Source: Brachynemurus nebulosus (lineage: Eukaryota > Arthropoda > Insecta > Neuroptera > Myrmeleontidae). From it: DNA of 64,000 nucleotides. The DNA lies in the NCBI GenBank assembly GCA_035578155.1, contig JAPWDM010000004.1, forward strand, positions 32,082,387 through 32,146,386, written 5' to 3'. The notes under the pieces were generated by a model. The model was not told the origin of the DNA, did no database searches, and saw nothing but the letters and a program-made list of their open reading frames with translations. This document shows positions 32,761 to 44,130 of the stretch, piece after piece. How positions within the stretch are numbered: the first letter of the stretch is position 1; every line of letters begins with the position of its first letter. A program made the translations under genes and the position numbers.

Positions 32761-33720
32761 CCCTAGAAGGACAAACCTATTTTGTCTACTGTTAAACTAC
32801 AAACCGGGGTATATATTTACGCCACGGAATTTTTGGTCGTAAAGTCGTTCTGACAGCAGTAACTTCACTTATAAGTACATGATTTTTTTCGTTTTTTAAT
32901 GCTGAACAAAGTGGTGAAAAGCAAATTAAATTTACTCAAAGTTTAGTCGGTGAAAAATCAATTAAAATAGCTAAAAGTGTTCAAAAATGGTCAAACTGTC
33001 ATTTAATAAACAAAAATTGACAACATTTTTCTAATGAACCGATTTTCAAATTTGAGACGGGATTTTAAAGAGGACACAAAAGACTTCAAAAAAGATTACA
33101 TCATGATGTTTTGCCAAAAAAGTCTATTTATTTGGGATTTTGAAAATTAAAAAAAAAATAATTGGGAATTTAATACGTGGAAAAATCAAATAAAAATACA
33201 TGAAATATTGGTTTTTAAGGATATATTTCGGTTTCTGTCATGAAAAATGTAAAAAAGAAGAAAATTTAACTTATTCAAAGGCACTACAATCGCTGCAATA
33301 CAGTATTCAATAATTCTCGCAAGTCGGTCGCTTGCACTTCGTGCAATATATTCGCATTTTGCGATCTTCCGATCGAGGACACAAGCCGCATCGGGCTGGC
33401 TATAGCTAATGTTTTATTGCAAAATAAGGTTATTATAAGTGAATCAAAATTATTTTAGCAAGAAAAATAAAAATAACTTACCTAAACAAAACACTGACGT
33501 AAACTACAAACCGGTGTACATATCAACCCCACACTAGCTTTACGTTTTCACTTCGTCACAGTAGACAAGAAACTGAAAGGTCTCGCGACCTTACCCTACT
33601 GTTAGAACCTTGAACTAAATTATGTTATAGGTGTGCAGTCGATAATGTCACTGACTATTTTAAAAACGTAGCTTAAAGTTTACCTGTGGTAGATATCTAC
33701 CCCCGTTTGTCGTTCTAGGG
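32761..33720 (-). mobile_element. Canonical piggyBac deletion derivative
   Basis: TTAA (32757-32760) then CCCTAGAAGGACAAAC on the left, and GTTTGTCGTTCTAGGG then TTAA (33721-33724) on the right. CCCTAGAA with TTAA is the hallmark of piggyBac. The 960-bp body keeps only the C-terminal tail of a transposase (minus strand). A direct repeat, ACTACAAACCGGKGTA, occurs at about 32799 and 33502 and may be a transposase site. Confidence 0.9.
33307..33399 (-). pseudogene. piggyBac transposase C-terminal Cys-rich tail
   Basis: The minus strand reads PARCGLCPRSEDRK, then RIYCTKCKRPTCENY and a stop. The CxxC...CxxC...C arrangement matches the cysteine-rich domain at the C-terminus of piggyBac transposases, which binds zinc and recognises the transposon ends. 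Stops (TAG, TAG) precede it immediately, so only about 30 codons survive. The rest of the transposase is deleted. Confidence 0.75.
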
Positions 33721-33849
33721 TTAAGACTGTTCTACTCAAACATTTCAAGTCGTTCCATTCGTGTGGCAAGCTTCCTTGGTTGTCAATACTGTTATAATTA
33801 ATTCCGTGAACTTCACATTTTATAGTAAACGACAAAGTTTTTCTTTAGC

Positions 33850-33960
33850 CATATTAAGGGCGTCTCCAACGGAGAGAGTAAAAGAGGGAAGTGGTCCCTC
33901 CCTAGAGGTTCGAATAGCTGCAAAATTTGATTTTTTTTATTAAATAATGTTTTTTTTTTT
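33850..33960 (+). repeat. Possible second tRNA-like SINE head
   Basis: AGGTTCGAATA at 33906 resembles a pol III B box. GGGCGTCTCCAACGG at about 33858 is a poor A box about 48 bases upstream. T-rich tails follow (33930-33965). Much weaker than the 464-560 example; it could equally be unrelated. Confidence 0.25.
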
Positions 33961-34181
33961 TTTTTCTAATTTTTAAAGTCTTTAAATTTTAGTATACAGT
34001 AAAGCTGTCCATTTCGCATTTCAATTATCTGTTTTTCCTACACAAATATCGAAATGTTTTAACTTTTATTGCTTAAAAATGACATTATTAAGAATGATAT
34101 TATTCAGATAAAGCAATTCAAAGTCTTGCTGGAAGAAATTGTTTAGTTTTAGTTTAATTTGTTGCTTATAAAACGACTTAC

Positions 34182-34308
34182 AATCTCGCTCGGAACAAAA
34201 TCGTTTGCTGGAGTTAGTAGGATCCATACTGTCAATGAGATGTAGGTGAACGGCATTATTGAGAGGGTCATTGCGTAGAGCTTGTACCACCATATTTGTA
34301 CCTAACAT
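34182..34308 (-). CDS. Candidate coding exon with strong splice donor
   Basis: On the minus strand an ATG at 34308 opens MLGTNMVVQALRNDPL and continues through HLHLIDSMDPTNSSKRF to GATT|GTAAGTCG at 34182/34181, a strong donor. The exon would be 127 nt, ending after the first base of a codon. Composition is near-balanced while the surroundings are very AT-rich, and past the donor the frame at once becomes Lys/Leu/Phe/Asn-rich. A TGA lies directly before the ATG. An alternative acceptor GTTAG lies just inside. I recognise no protein family and see no partner exon nearby. This is the best candidate host exon in the window. Confidence 0.35.
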
Positions 34309-34813
34309 TCACATTTTTGCCATTATTCCTCCATAAATCATAAATGTAAGAAAAAGATGTCTTAGTTAGGCAAACTATTGGGATACAATCAGACTGGTTT
34401 CAGTGTAAAAGACTGGTTTCAGTGGTTTTTTTTTTTAAAACAATCACACGATTTTATGTTTTATTAAGGTGTTTTATTAAGGATTTCTGTTTTTTTTTTT
34501 TCTTTTTTTTTTACCTTTCTTGAAAAAGAATATTATTAAATAACTTAACTAATTTAAATAACAAAAAACTACGAGGTCATTAACTGATAAATATTTCAAT
34601 TGTACTTAAACAGATGGCATACTTGTTGGATAATAATACATATATGTATTATTGTTTCCGTATCGTTTTGTTCTGTGTTCGCCATGTAAATGTTAAAATA
34701 TGTAAATTGTATAACTTTGTATTATATATTAATCATTTATCATTTTAAGCTAATTTTATTATGTCCTGTGCAAAATGTGCAAACATAATTTTGCTGTTTA
34801 AATGTTCTTTTTA
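34309..34813. other. No gene seen; T-runs
   Basis: AT-rich, with T-runs near 34425 and 34490-34512 and no other feature. Confidence 0.45.
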
Positions 34814-34817
34814 TTAA

Positions 34818-35637
34818 CACTATGAGGCCCGAGCACTTTCACAGTTAGCTTCCCCGGAAGTCGACAATATTTTTTTAAACAAATTTTATGTAAACAAGTA
34901 CATAAAATGATTCGGATTTCACAGAACCCTAAGTGATTCAACATGTATGTGTTATGCAGGTCAAAAGATGAATACATAGTTATTATTATTTTGATAAAAT
35001 ACACATATGCATACAAGCATAGAACACACACATATACACATATGTGGATAAAAATATTCATAGAACACTAGAAGCCAACTAACATAAAAAAAGTGAAATT
35101 CGCTTGGAGTCCTTTGTAACCCAGTCACAGCTTAAGGCATTAGTCCGTCAGTAGTCGTCGTCGAGTCAACATACCATTGTATTAACAATATACCCATTGT
35201 TACTTGAACACGTTGAACAGCTCTCTCTGGTAATACGTGTGTTGTGGTTGTATGCGTGTATACACATACTACTACAAAAAACCAAACTAATACACTGCAA
35301 ACAGTGTGTACGTACACAAACAGAGTACGTCACAAACTCATTACAAGTGGAACAGAGGCAAAACCAATCTAGTTTGTCCCCTTGAAAATAGTATTGTAAA
35401 TAAAAGATGAAGCCTAGATATCCTAGATATTTTGATGATAAAACATATTATGTATATTTATATGTGCAAACAATGAAAAGTGTCCGGTACGTAGTAATAA
35501 ATTATTTTTACTAGAATAACATAAAATCTTTTTTATGAATATTTTCTGTTTTGTTTATTATTCTAAATATTGATCGAGGTCGACCTCTGTGGATGTTTTG
35601 TTTGGTTTTGGATACCGAAGCTCTGGGACTGAAAGTG
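34818..35637. mobile_element. TTAA-flanked piggyBac-like element, CACT ends
   Basis: TTAA (34814-34817) followed by CACTATGAGGCCCGAGC, and GCTCTGGGACTGAAAGTG followed by TTAA (35638-35641). The ends are imperfect inverted repeats over about 20 bases. The 820-bp interior is less AT-rich at 35100-35390 but has no recognisable protein; opposing frames at 35132-35385 overlap and look incidental. Confidence 0.5.
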
Positions 35638-35641
35638 TTAA

Positions 35642-36766
35642 CATTCTATGTACGGAAGTAAAAAAAAATGTTTTGAGATCAGTTTATAAAAATCATTTTT
35701 AAACAATTAAAAAAATTTTTTACTTTATAATTAGGTTTGAAATTCAATGTTAAGAAGTTGTATATTTTCTAACGGAATATGTATTTTACTAACATGTATT
35801 TTATTTTTAATATGTATACGAAAAATATTATCTATCCTAAAAATATCTTGCTAAAAAATGTCATTTTTAAATTTATAAAGGTATATTAATCCTTAAACAT
35901 AAAACGGAAGCATAAATCATAATTTATTGAATAACTTATAGTGTTATATAGTTGAATACATTTTCACAAAATAATCGCTACAGTTATGACTACCTTATAA
36001 TATAATTAAGCTAAACATTCCAAATCACTAATTAAGTATGAATCCTTTTTCACCTACTTAATGACAACATAATTGACATCTGTTATTTGCGGATATGATA
36101 AATGTTTAGTTAATTTATTGCTATCTTTAAATATAAGTTACATAGTTATATGTACAGGTAAATTGTAATTTAATATAGATACCTTTAAAGAATGAACTCA
36201 ATTGTTAACATATTAACATATTGTTAATTTATACAGAAAGTCTCACAATCAATGCTTTTGTTGACAGTAGGGCTGATATAGCAAAATTTTATGTTAATTT
36301 TAATCATGGCAATGAAAGGTGTTATTTTTTTGTGTCCTTATATTTTACATACATAAAGCAGTACTTCCTCTCTGTACGTCAGAAAGTGTAGCATATTCTC
36401 TTTTTGTGCGGTAGATAGATATCCCATAAAAAAAATCGCCCAAAATAATAAAACGTCATAAATAGCTATAAAAAATATAGTAAACTACAGATGGCCGATC
36501 GGAACTACATAAAAAAAGTTTCATAGAAAATACATAACTCAGAATGCTTAAAACCTCACGATTTTCTTAGAAGTTGCTTTTCTAAACAATATAAAAAATT
36601 AATTTACCTATATGAGAACATTTTTAAATATATTATTTCATTTTTATAATATTAAAAAAATTGCGATACATACATATATATGTGAGAAATTTAATGTTGG
36701 AGTACCTAATTTATATTCTTGCTTAATAACAGTCAAAAACTAATTTTAATGCCAATTAATGTTCAC
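35642..36766. other. No gene seen
   Basis: AT-rich throughout, with no frame, RNA gene or paired repeat that I can support. Confidence 0.5.
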
Positions 36767-37864
36767 AGGAGGGGTATCGATAAGGCCTTATTTCCGCCCC
36801 CAAAATGACAAAAAAAATGTCAACGATTATAATGTCAAAACGTTTTTAACGTTTTCTTTATATACCTTGAAAGTAGACTATATGCCTGACAAGAAAATAT
36901 GTATATAAAAGAAAAAAAAACTACAATTGGTATTACCTGTGGGACGCCGAACTTTGGTCTAACTGATTTTCGTTCAAAATAAAAAATTTTCAATAACATT
37001 TCAATTTTTTTTTATACAGAGCACCTGTGAGAAGCAGTTTCTTTTTTATGTTATTTTAATGTTCTCATGTTAGTGTACAATTTATTTAGAAATTACGTTG
37101 CTTCCACTTTGCGCTCATAGGTAAACACAAATAAAATGATTTTACAATTAAAAAATTGACCATCATATAAATGCGTAAAATAAATTTATTGAAGTGCCAC
37201 CACGGCACAAACTTGTTGGAACATGTCACTTCGTCGTTTTGACGGCGTACAGGAGTGACAAAGATGGAAATTTCCCACTTTTACATAGATGACCAAGGTC
37301 TTGATAAAATATTTTTACATAAAGAATCGAGTGATCTTTTAAGAATAAAAATTCATTCTAGGCACACAGCTTCCAACATATACTCCCTCTGGATAGAGTA
37401 CAATCCCATCACTGTACTAACCTGGTACTGTCAGTGCAAAGTAGGGGCAAGACTTGTTGGTTGTTGCGCTCATATTGCCTCCGTAATATGGTACTTAAGT
37501 TACAACAAATATCAGGATCATACTACTGGAGGAGTTACGTGCGATTTCAAAAAAAATTTAATGGATGCAGATGTTGAAGGATATTGGCGTGACGAGAATG
37601 AAGACTAGATAAGGAGCGTACAGTTTAAAAATGTTAAAACTTTTATAGTTATCCAAATAAAGTTGATTAATTTCATAATTTGCCTTTTCATAAAACCTTC
37701 CTATAATACTCGTAATAAGATCAACTGAAAAATTAATGCTAAATGAGAATATTCCGGGATAATATTTATTCCATCTTACTATTTATCTTCATGTAAACCT
37801 AATGCACATATAATAATTCATGGAGGAGGTGGGGCGAAAATATGGCCTTATCGATACCCTTCCT
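36767..37864. mobile_element. TIR element carrying a SWIM zinc-finger ORF
   Basis: AGGAGGGGTATCGATAAGGC at 36767 is mirrored by GCCTTATCGATACCCTTCCT ending at 37864, and the inversion goes on to CCGCCCC/GGGGCG. The 1.1 kb body contains one ORF. TIR composition and the SWIM ORF recall two-gene elements of the PIF/Harbinger-ISL2EU type, but I see no transposase here and no clear target duplication. It is probably a deletion derivative or a mobilised single gene. Confidence 0.65.
37264..37608 (+). CDS. SWIM zinc-finger protein, transposon-borne
   Basis: The 114-codon ORF starts at ATG 37264 (MEISHFYIDDQG); an in-frame GTG lies nine bases upstream, and TACAG|GAGTG at 37248 could be an acceptor, so more N-terminal sequence may be spliced on. 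Residues about 48-65 read LTWYCQCKVGARLVGCCAH, giving the CxCx9CxH zinc ligands of the SWIM domain, followed by IASVIWYLSYNKYQ. SWIM fingers bind DNA or protein and occur in MULE and other transposase-associated proteins. This GxRxVGCCAHIASVxWYL version is common in transposon-linked proteins of animals. The C-terminus is acidic (WRDENED). The frame is intact, which is unusual among the decayed coding pieces here. A nuclease or transposase partner is not seen. Confidence 0.65.
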   Translation: MEISHFYIDDQGLDKIFLHKESSDLLRIKIHSRHTASNIYSLWIEYNPITVLTWYCQCKVGARLVGCCAHIASVIWYLSYNKYQDHTTGGVTCDFKKNLMDADVEGYWRDENED

Positions 37865-38749
37865 TTCTTATTTTTTTATACTTTTCATTCTCATATGCAC
37901 TTAGGTAGACACTATTTTTTTTAAAAAACGTATAAAAAATTGCAAAAATAAAGCCACAAAAAAGGCCGCATAAAAACAGTTTACGCTATATTCCAAATTA
38001 ATAAATGTCAGTGGTTAAAGTGTAAAACTTTGTAAGTGAATTTTCTAAATTGTACACGAGACGAAATAAACATATCAGTTGTTAATGATACTGACTGTAT
38101 TCGTGCACATTCGATATGTCTCTAGAAGCTGCAAATGTAGAATATTACTAACGAGATTTTGTAGGCTGATGTCCAGCATTACTGTGAAGCTTTTAAGAAC
38201 AAAAACTGAAAATAAAAATTCGACTTACGAGGTGTTCGACTTTAATAACCGATATTTAAAACTTACATTTATCGTAGCAAGACCAAAATAAATCATCCAG
38301 TTTGTAAAAAATGATTGTTAAATTAAAAAAAAAAAGAACTACAAATAAACTACAAAAATTATACGTAGGGCGTATCAAAAATAAATAGCTACATTCCAGA
38401 TTAAATGATTGTATCTTTATGTATTTTTGTGTTTACACTGTTGTATTATATCTGTTACACTCTGTGTATCTACATATAGTAATATTTTATTTGTTCTTTG
38501 TTGCATATCCGCCTTGCATTTATCATAGTCAAAAAAAGCTGCTGGACACTCGTAAAAGAGAAAAATAATTAAATTGAAATTTTGAATAATTGGCTAAAAC
38601 TTGTTTACATATCATTTTTATTGAAGAAAATAAGCCGAACGATACGAAATGCATGTCGTGATTATAAATATAATATATTATAACTACGATAAAAATTTAG
38701 TAAAAGATCTTTTAAACGTTACTCAAGTTTGTAGGTACATTATACAATA
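37865..38749. other. No gene seen
   Basis: AT-rich. The plus frame at 38079-38291 has no domain and ordinary AT-rich composition. Confidence 0.45.
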
Positions 38750-38751
38750 TA

Positions 38752-41700
38752 GGGTTGACCGGGGTAATTGTGAATTGGGGCAATTGTGAACGGCGCCTAT
38801 AATTTCTAAACTAACATTAATATTGTTAAAAATCAAATTTTAGTATGTTTTTCTGTCCTTTTTTAATATGCTATTAAAATTTACTAACAATTCTCCAAGT
38901 ATTAGTATTTTTTTTTTTAATTTGAAAAAACCCTTGCAAAATTTTATGTATCTTCCGTCGACCAATCAAAAAAAAAATGTTTTTAAATACATTTTCTTTT
39001 TTTAAAAGGTAAGAAATGGTTAAAAGTACTTGTAAACAAGTGGTCTAAACCCTGAAAGGGTTCCTTATTAACTGCTAAAGAAATTGGACAATTTATTACC
39101 AATTCACAATTACCCCATGATTTTAAAATTGTGGGGTAATTGTGATCTTCGTTCACAAATGCCCCCACTCGATCAAAAATTTCAGTAGTGTTGTTTTCAG
39201 AGTTGAAAATGTTGATGAAGATGCTGGTGACATTACTGTACAAGTTTCCGTTGTACAAACAATACAAAAAAAAAAAATGCAAAATATTTTGCAAATTAGG
39301 TTCCCACTAAATATACGTTTGACCAAGATTTTATAAGGAAAATATACACTGGCTGAAAGGAAAAATTTTCCACAACTGAACAACTACAGGTTGGTATTCT
39401 CATATTTACCCCAACAGAAAGTAACCTGCTTGTACCGGAAATGAAATTTACCCGAGCAGGATGTTTCTAGGAACCACTTTTGTCATTGTTTAAACTACAC
39501 TTTCTGAGTTTTATTGATAAAGAAATCAACTACATTCTTTTACATTGGGGTTTTGGACTATTAATTATTGTGATTAGAAAGCTTGCAAACTAATATAGGG
39601 TATAGGAAAAAACCACACCAGAGGTTTCTATCTATGTAAAATAAATATTTTTTTATTATTAGTGTAATATATTTAATGCCTCAGATACAATATTCTCTAA
39701 AAATCAGTCCAAAATATATTAATTCTTATTAGTCTTTATCTGAAAATCTAGTTATTTAATATTAAATTGCTTCCTTCTGGTAGATACAGTTTATGAATTT
39801 TAGGACAGTTCCGACAGTTTGTTGTACAAATTTTATTTTACACACACAATTTTAAATTGTGATAATTACATACTAAACTTAACTGTGAACATTATTAGTT
39901 TACATATAACACCTTCACGGATATGCAGCCTGAGAGATTTCTATGTTATGGGCTCATCAGACTCATATCAACTTCTTTCAGTAAAGTCCCTTTAAAAGGG
40001 TTATCTAAAGACGTGATAAATAATCAGTAAGTGCTAATCTTACTGAACATGTACTTACGTAGTGTGAGAACCACTCAAAAAGAAAATTTTTAATTTTATG
40101 TCTCTGTTTGCGTTATGCAAAATTCCATAAATGAAATAGGTGATCCAAGAGTGGTTCCACAGTTTGGGGCTTCAGTAAATCACGTGACCCAATTAAAGGG
40201 GTAATTAAGTATTACAAAATCTTAAGTTAATATTGAAATGCATCAAAAGAAGTTTTAGCAGGTCACTTTAAAAAAAATTTATTTTATAACAAAAAAAAAA
40301 AAAAACACGCACATATAGCCATTAGTAATCACAACTGACAAGTTTTCAAGTTTTTGGCATTTAAGCAACGGAATAAAAATTTTTTTCAGGTAAACGTTCT
40401 TATTATTAGGAGAAAAGATTTTGGTTTCTACTATCATTGCCACATCAGTGAACTGTAATTGAAGTAAACAAATTTTTTTCCCTTTCAGTTTTGGTAATTC
40501 CCGAAAAATTTGCTTAATGTTGATTATATTTATTCTAATTTAGGTTATAGATTTTTTTCCTCTGAAAAGAGTCCTATAGTTATAAGTCCTGTAGTTAATA
40601 AGTTCTACCGTTGTAAACAATGATATATAGAGAGAAATTTTTATTTATAAGATTACTGTATAAGAAAGTCATGTACAGATGTAGTATCTAAAACTAGTAA
40701 AAGAAGCGTGTAATCAAGGTTTCTAACAAATTTTAGGCAAATACCTATTCAAACTCTGTTTTATTTTTGTATAAAATTTGTATAATTTTTTTTTCTTGTA
40801 CCCTTCCTTTATAATTTTTTTTCACAAATGGAAGATACATAAGTCATTTCAAAGTAAACATGAGGGGAAAATATAATACTTTGATTGTAAATATAGCAAT
40901 CTAATTAGCATAAAAATGGGCGTATTGTTTGTTAAGCTTTTTTTTTAGTTATCGCAATAAAAATTGTATGCATTTCTTTCCAACTAATTTAAAATTAATT
41001 AAAAATCGTTTGTCGTGAATAACTACATTTTAAAATATTTATGACGTCATACGAAAACAGATAGATCTATTTAACAATATATACCAAATGTACCTATTAC
41101 AAAAAGGCTATTATTGCCATAAATCAAAAAAATTAAAGAAGATAAGAAAAGTTGTGCAAAACAGAGAAAGAAAATTGATGATGTATATGCTATCCAGAAT
41201 AAACAAATTTTATCAATCTACGAAATCATTGCTGTGCTCCCTTATCCAATAACAACTTACAAAAACAGAAAAATTACTTGTTTCCAGTGTCTCTGTGAGT
41301 GTCCAAGGGCAGTAGGATTAATACAAAACCATTTTTTTATTTTTTTTTATTTACAGTATTAGACCTAATAGATGGTTGTTTTTTTATTCATGTTAACTTG
41401 ATGTATTATCATCAAAATATCATTTTTAGTTTGTAGTAAATTTGTCCCTACAATCTTTGTTATTTTTACTTAACCTTGATTTTTGGTACAAATTTGAGGT
41501 ATGGATAACTTGCATTAAACAAAGAGAAATTGTGACCGCTAAAGTATGATGAAAAATTTGAAAGTGGGGTAAATGTGAAGAATTCAAGTTGGGCTTTACT
41601 CTGACGTACCTCACTTCTCTTGTAATCCATTCTAAATAATTTTTCTGATGGCATTCATTTTTACCCCAAAATTCATAAGATTTGCAAAACCGCACCAGGG

Positions 41701-41886
41701 AAATGTGAATGGCTTATAAAATTTTTGTTTTTCATACGAATTTGCTCAAAATTTGTGTGGTGCATTCTGAATAATGTAGAATTAAAAATAAATCAACCAT
41801 AATGTGATATATAAAATACAAAATACTTAAAACAACGCTTTTATCTCAAGTCATGAAAATCCATTCACAATTACCCCGGTCAACCC
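38752..41886. mobile_element. 3.1 kb TA-flanked TIR element (Tc1/mariner or pogo type)
   Basis: GGGTTGACCGGGGTAATTGT at 38752 is mirrored by ACAATTACCCCGGTCAACCC ending at 41886. TA flanks both (38750-38751 and 41887-41888), as for Tc1/mariner/pogo elements. The word GGGGTAATTGTGAA recurs near the left end and again inverted at about 39105-39150, like subterminal binding sites. I find no readable transposase in the 3.1 kb; frames at 38983-39383 and 41426-41695 lack domain signals. The interior includes a 14-base A-run (about 40290) and AT-rich filler. Confidence 0.7.
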
Positions 41887-41888
41887 TA

Positions 41889-42394
41889 AAATCAATATGT
41901 GACAAATCGAAATGTCAAAAAAGTTTCACATCATTAAAAATCAACAATTTTAGTTTTGGGGAATTTAGGACGAAACTAATTATATTAATTATACAATATT
42001 GCATTGTCATCATGGTTATACACGTATGCAAAATCTGAAATCCCTGACTCAATTAAAATTTGTCTAAATTTTGATTGCAAAAATTAGGCCTAAACGAACA
42101 AATATTGCAAGTTAAATAAAAGCTTTTAAAAAAAAAATTGTAAAAGTTTAATTTGATTAAGAAAACATTTTTCACACAAAACACTAAAACACTAAAACAA
42201 TCATTAAGATTTAAGCCTTTTTTATTAACCGATTGCATTAGAAGGAGGGTAATGTTTTTAGGAAGTATGTATGTACCCTCTGATTATGTCTGTTTCTGTG
42301 GCGCAGCCTGCAGCCTAAACAGCTTGACGCATTTTGGTAATGAAGGTGTCGCCGAATTCGTCTTAACCTCGGGAGTGCTATAGGCTACATTAAA
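41889..42394. other. No gene seen; insect-repeat-like block at its right end
   Basis: AT-rich to about 42240. From 42240 to 42390 a less AT-rich stretch, with GGCGCAGCCTGCAGCCTAAA, leads directly into a tandem array. It looks like the body of an interspersed repeat rather than a gene. Confidence 0.4.
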
Positions 42395-42865
42395 TTTCAA
42401 AATTCATCCCCTAAATAAGGGATGAAGAATTTATATAACAAACCATTGGGTCTAGAAACGTGAAATGTTGCAGACGAGTTCTTTATGTAACGTAGGGGAG
42501 TACCAAGAAAAGATTTTTGGAAATTCATCCCCTAAGGGTACAAAATAGGGGAAGAAAATTTATGAAAGGTAAAATTTTGCACAGGACCACAGGTGTCCCT
42601 TAGTAATGTAGATGAGAATTAAGAGGGAGAATTTTTGTAAAAATTTATCCACTAAGACTTTAAATAGGGGATGAAAATTTATATAGGAAACCGCTATGTT
42701 TAGAAACGTAAAATTTTGTACAAAGGTTGCTTTAAGTAGTAACCCAAGCAAGTACCCAGAGTGGATTTTTAGAATTTCACTCCCTATAAGGGGTTAAAAT
42801 AGGGGATGAAAATTTATATAGAAAACCGTTGAGTCTAGAAGCGTGACATCCCAACTGACGGTACT
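42395..42865. repeat. Tandem repeat, ~150-bp units (about three)
   Basis: Each unit has AGGGGATGAARATTTATA, then an AAACCRTTGGGTCTAGAARC-type word, GAAATTTTGCACAG, TTATGTAACGTAG and GATTTTTGGAAATTCA. Units start near 42418, 42550, 42667 and a partial at 42795. The same unit, once, lies in HINE copy 3 at about 20775-20880, which links this array to that repeat family or its relatives. Confidence 0.65.
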
Positions 42866-43553
42866 GAAATTTTTGACCGAATGGAGGCATTTGTGAATGA
42901 CGTTCACAATTACCCCTTATTGTAATTCACAATTACCCCACAATTTTAAAATCATGGGGTAATTAGAAATTGGTAATGAACTGTCTAATTTCTTTAGCAA
43001 TTAATAAGGAACCCTCCCAGGTATTAGACCACTTCGTTAGAAGTACTTTTAATCATTTCTTACCCTTTAAAAAAAGAAAATGTATTAAAAAAAAATTTTT
43101 TTGAGGATTGGTTGAAGTAAGATACACAAAATTTTGCAAGGGTTTTTTCAAAATAAAAAGAAAAGTACCATCAGTTGGAACGAATCTAGACAGAGCTGCT
43201 TCTCGATATTTCTTCGTCAGTGTTATGACCGCACAAGGTCATAGATCAATCTATGCTACTGAATTTTGTCAGTTATGAGTTAGTCATCAAAGAAAAGTAG
43301 TGAAAGTGACATCTTTGTATTTTGTTATTTTACAGGCACATTGTTTATAATTTTTAAAAATAACGCTTGTTTTGAAATTTTATAAAGAAACTGCTGTACA
43401 AAAAAAACAGTTATATAAAGTAGTGACTGGCACCAAATGTTTGGCGTTTTGTTGACAATATATGTACCAAAAATGAAAGCTGTATTGTGCTTAATTTTTT
43501 TTTATAAATTAATTAACCAAAAATTGTCTATAGGTGAGGAGAATTCATACACC

Positions 43554-43993
43554 ATGGTTCGTCAATATAAAAAGAAAGTGGGTATAAACTACTGTAGTCT
43601 AGATAACACAAAATCGGCTCTTTTCGACAGAGGCGCAACAACCGCGGAGGTCCAAGGGGTCCGGACCTCCTAAAATTACCTGGAAAATTTCCTTCAATTT
43701 ATTTCATTTATATTAAAAAGTAAAATTTTTAGTGGTTTACTAATATTTTTTATTTGAAAATCAAATTTTCGGAGACGACATTTTATTACAACAATTTCCA
43801 CTGTTATCGGAGAACTCCGTTATCAAAAAAATTGCTTTGTTTAAATTTTTGTTGGACGGCCTGTAGATATGTAGTTGTTGCGCCCCTGCTTTTCGATATT
43901 AAAAATAAAAGAAAATCGCTCAGACAAGCTGCTGAATATTTCCATGTTCCCAAATCGACCTTGCATGATAGACTTAAAGGCAAATCCAAATAA
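43554..43993 (+). pseudogene. pogo HTH_psq exon interrupted by a hAT MITE
   Basis: ATG at 43554, in a good context (ACCATGG), opens MVRQYKKKVGINY, and the frame reaches NTKSALFD at the hAT insertion. After the insertion (from 43897) it resumes with IKNKRKSLRQAAEYFHVPKS and TLHDRLKGKSK, then stops at 43991-43993. SLRQAAEYF-VPKSTLHDRLKG is the pipsqueak-type helix-turn-helix found at the N-terminus of pogo/Tigger transposases and their jerky relatives; it binds DNA. The CENP-B-type second HTH and the DDE domain are absent. Broken by insertion and truncation. Confidence 0.8.
43628..43888. mobile_element. 261-bp hAT MITE inside the pogo exon
   Basis: CAGAGGCGCAACAACCGC at 43628 mirrors GTTGTTGCGCCCCTG ending at 43888. 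A perfect 8-bp duplication CTTTTCGA lies at 43620-43627 and 43889-43896. CAGRGGCGC ends and an 8-bp duplication define hAT. A second GGTCCRRGGGGTCCGGACC palindrome is inside near 43651-43670. Confidence 0.9.
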
Positions 43994-44068
43994 AATTCAT
44001 TTAAATCTAAAATGTTTTATTTCACCCATCAAAAGTCATTCGCTGATGCAGATATTTATCTCAGCGAA

Positions 44069-44130
44069 TTTCCAGATTGAAAATGCAGCTATTTTTATCT
44101 TTTTATGTCCGATTTCATCCATATACATGA
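44069..44130 (+). mobile_element. HINE-like family, 5' end fragment
   Basis: CAGCGAATTTCCAGATTGAA then AATGCAGCTATT matches the conserved 5' block of the family (TAGCGAATTTYC then ATTCAGCTATTACAGC). The rest of the element is missing. It lies inside the pogo element. Confidence 0.5.

Noticed and set aside
34182..35385. A multi-exon host gene spanning 34.2-35.4 kb
   Set aside because: The 35.1-35.4 kb frames lie inside a TTAA-flanked element and do not join the 34.2 kb exon candidate in a sensible way.
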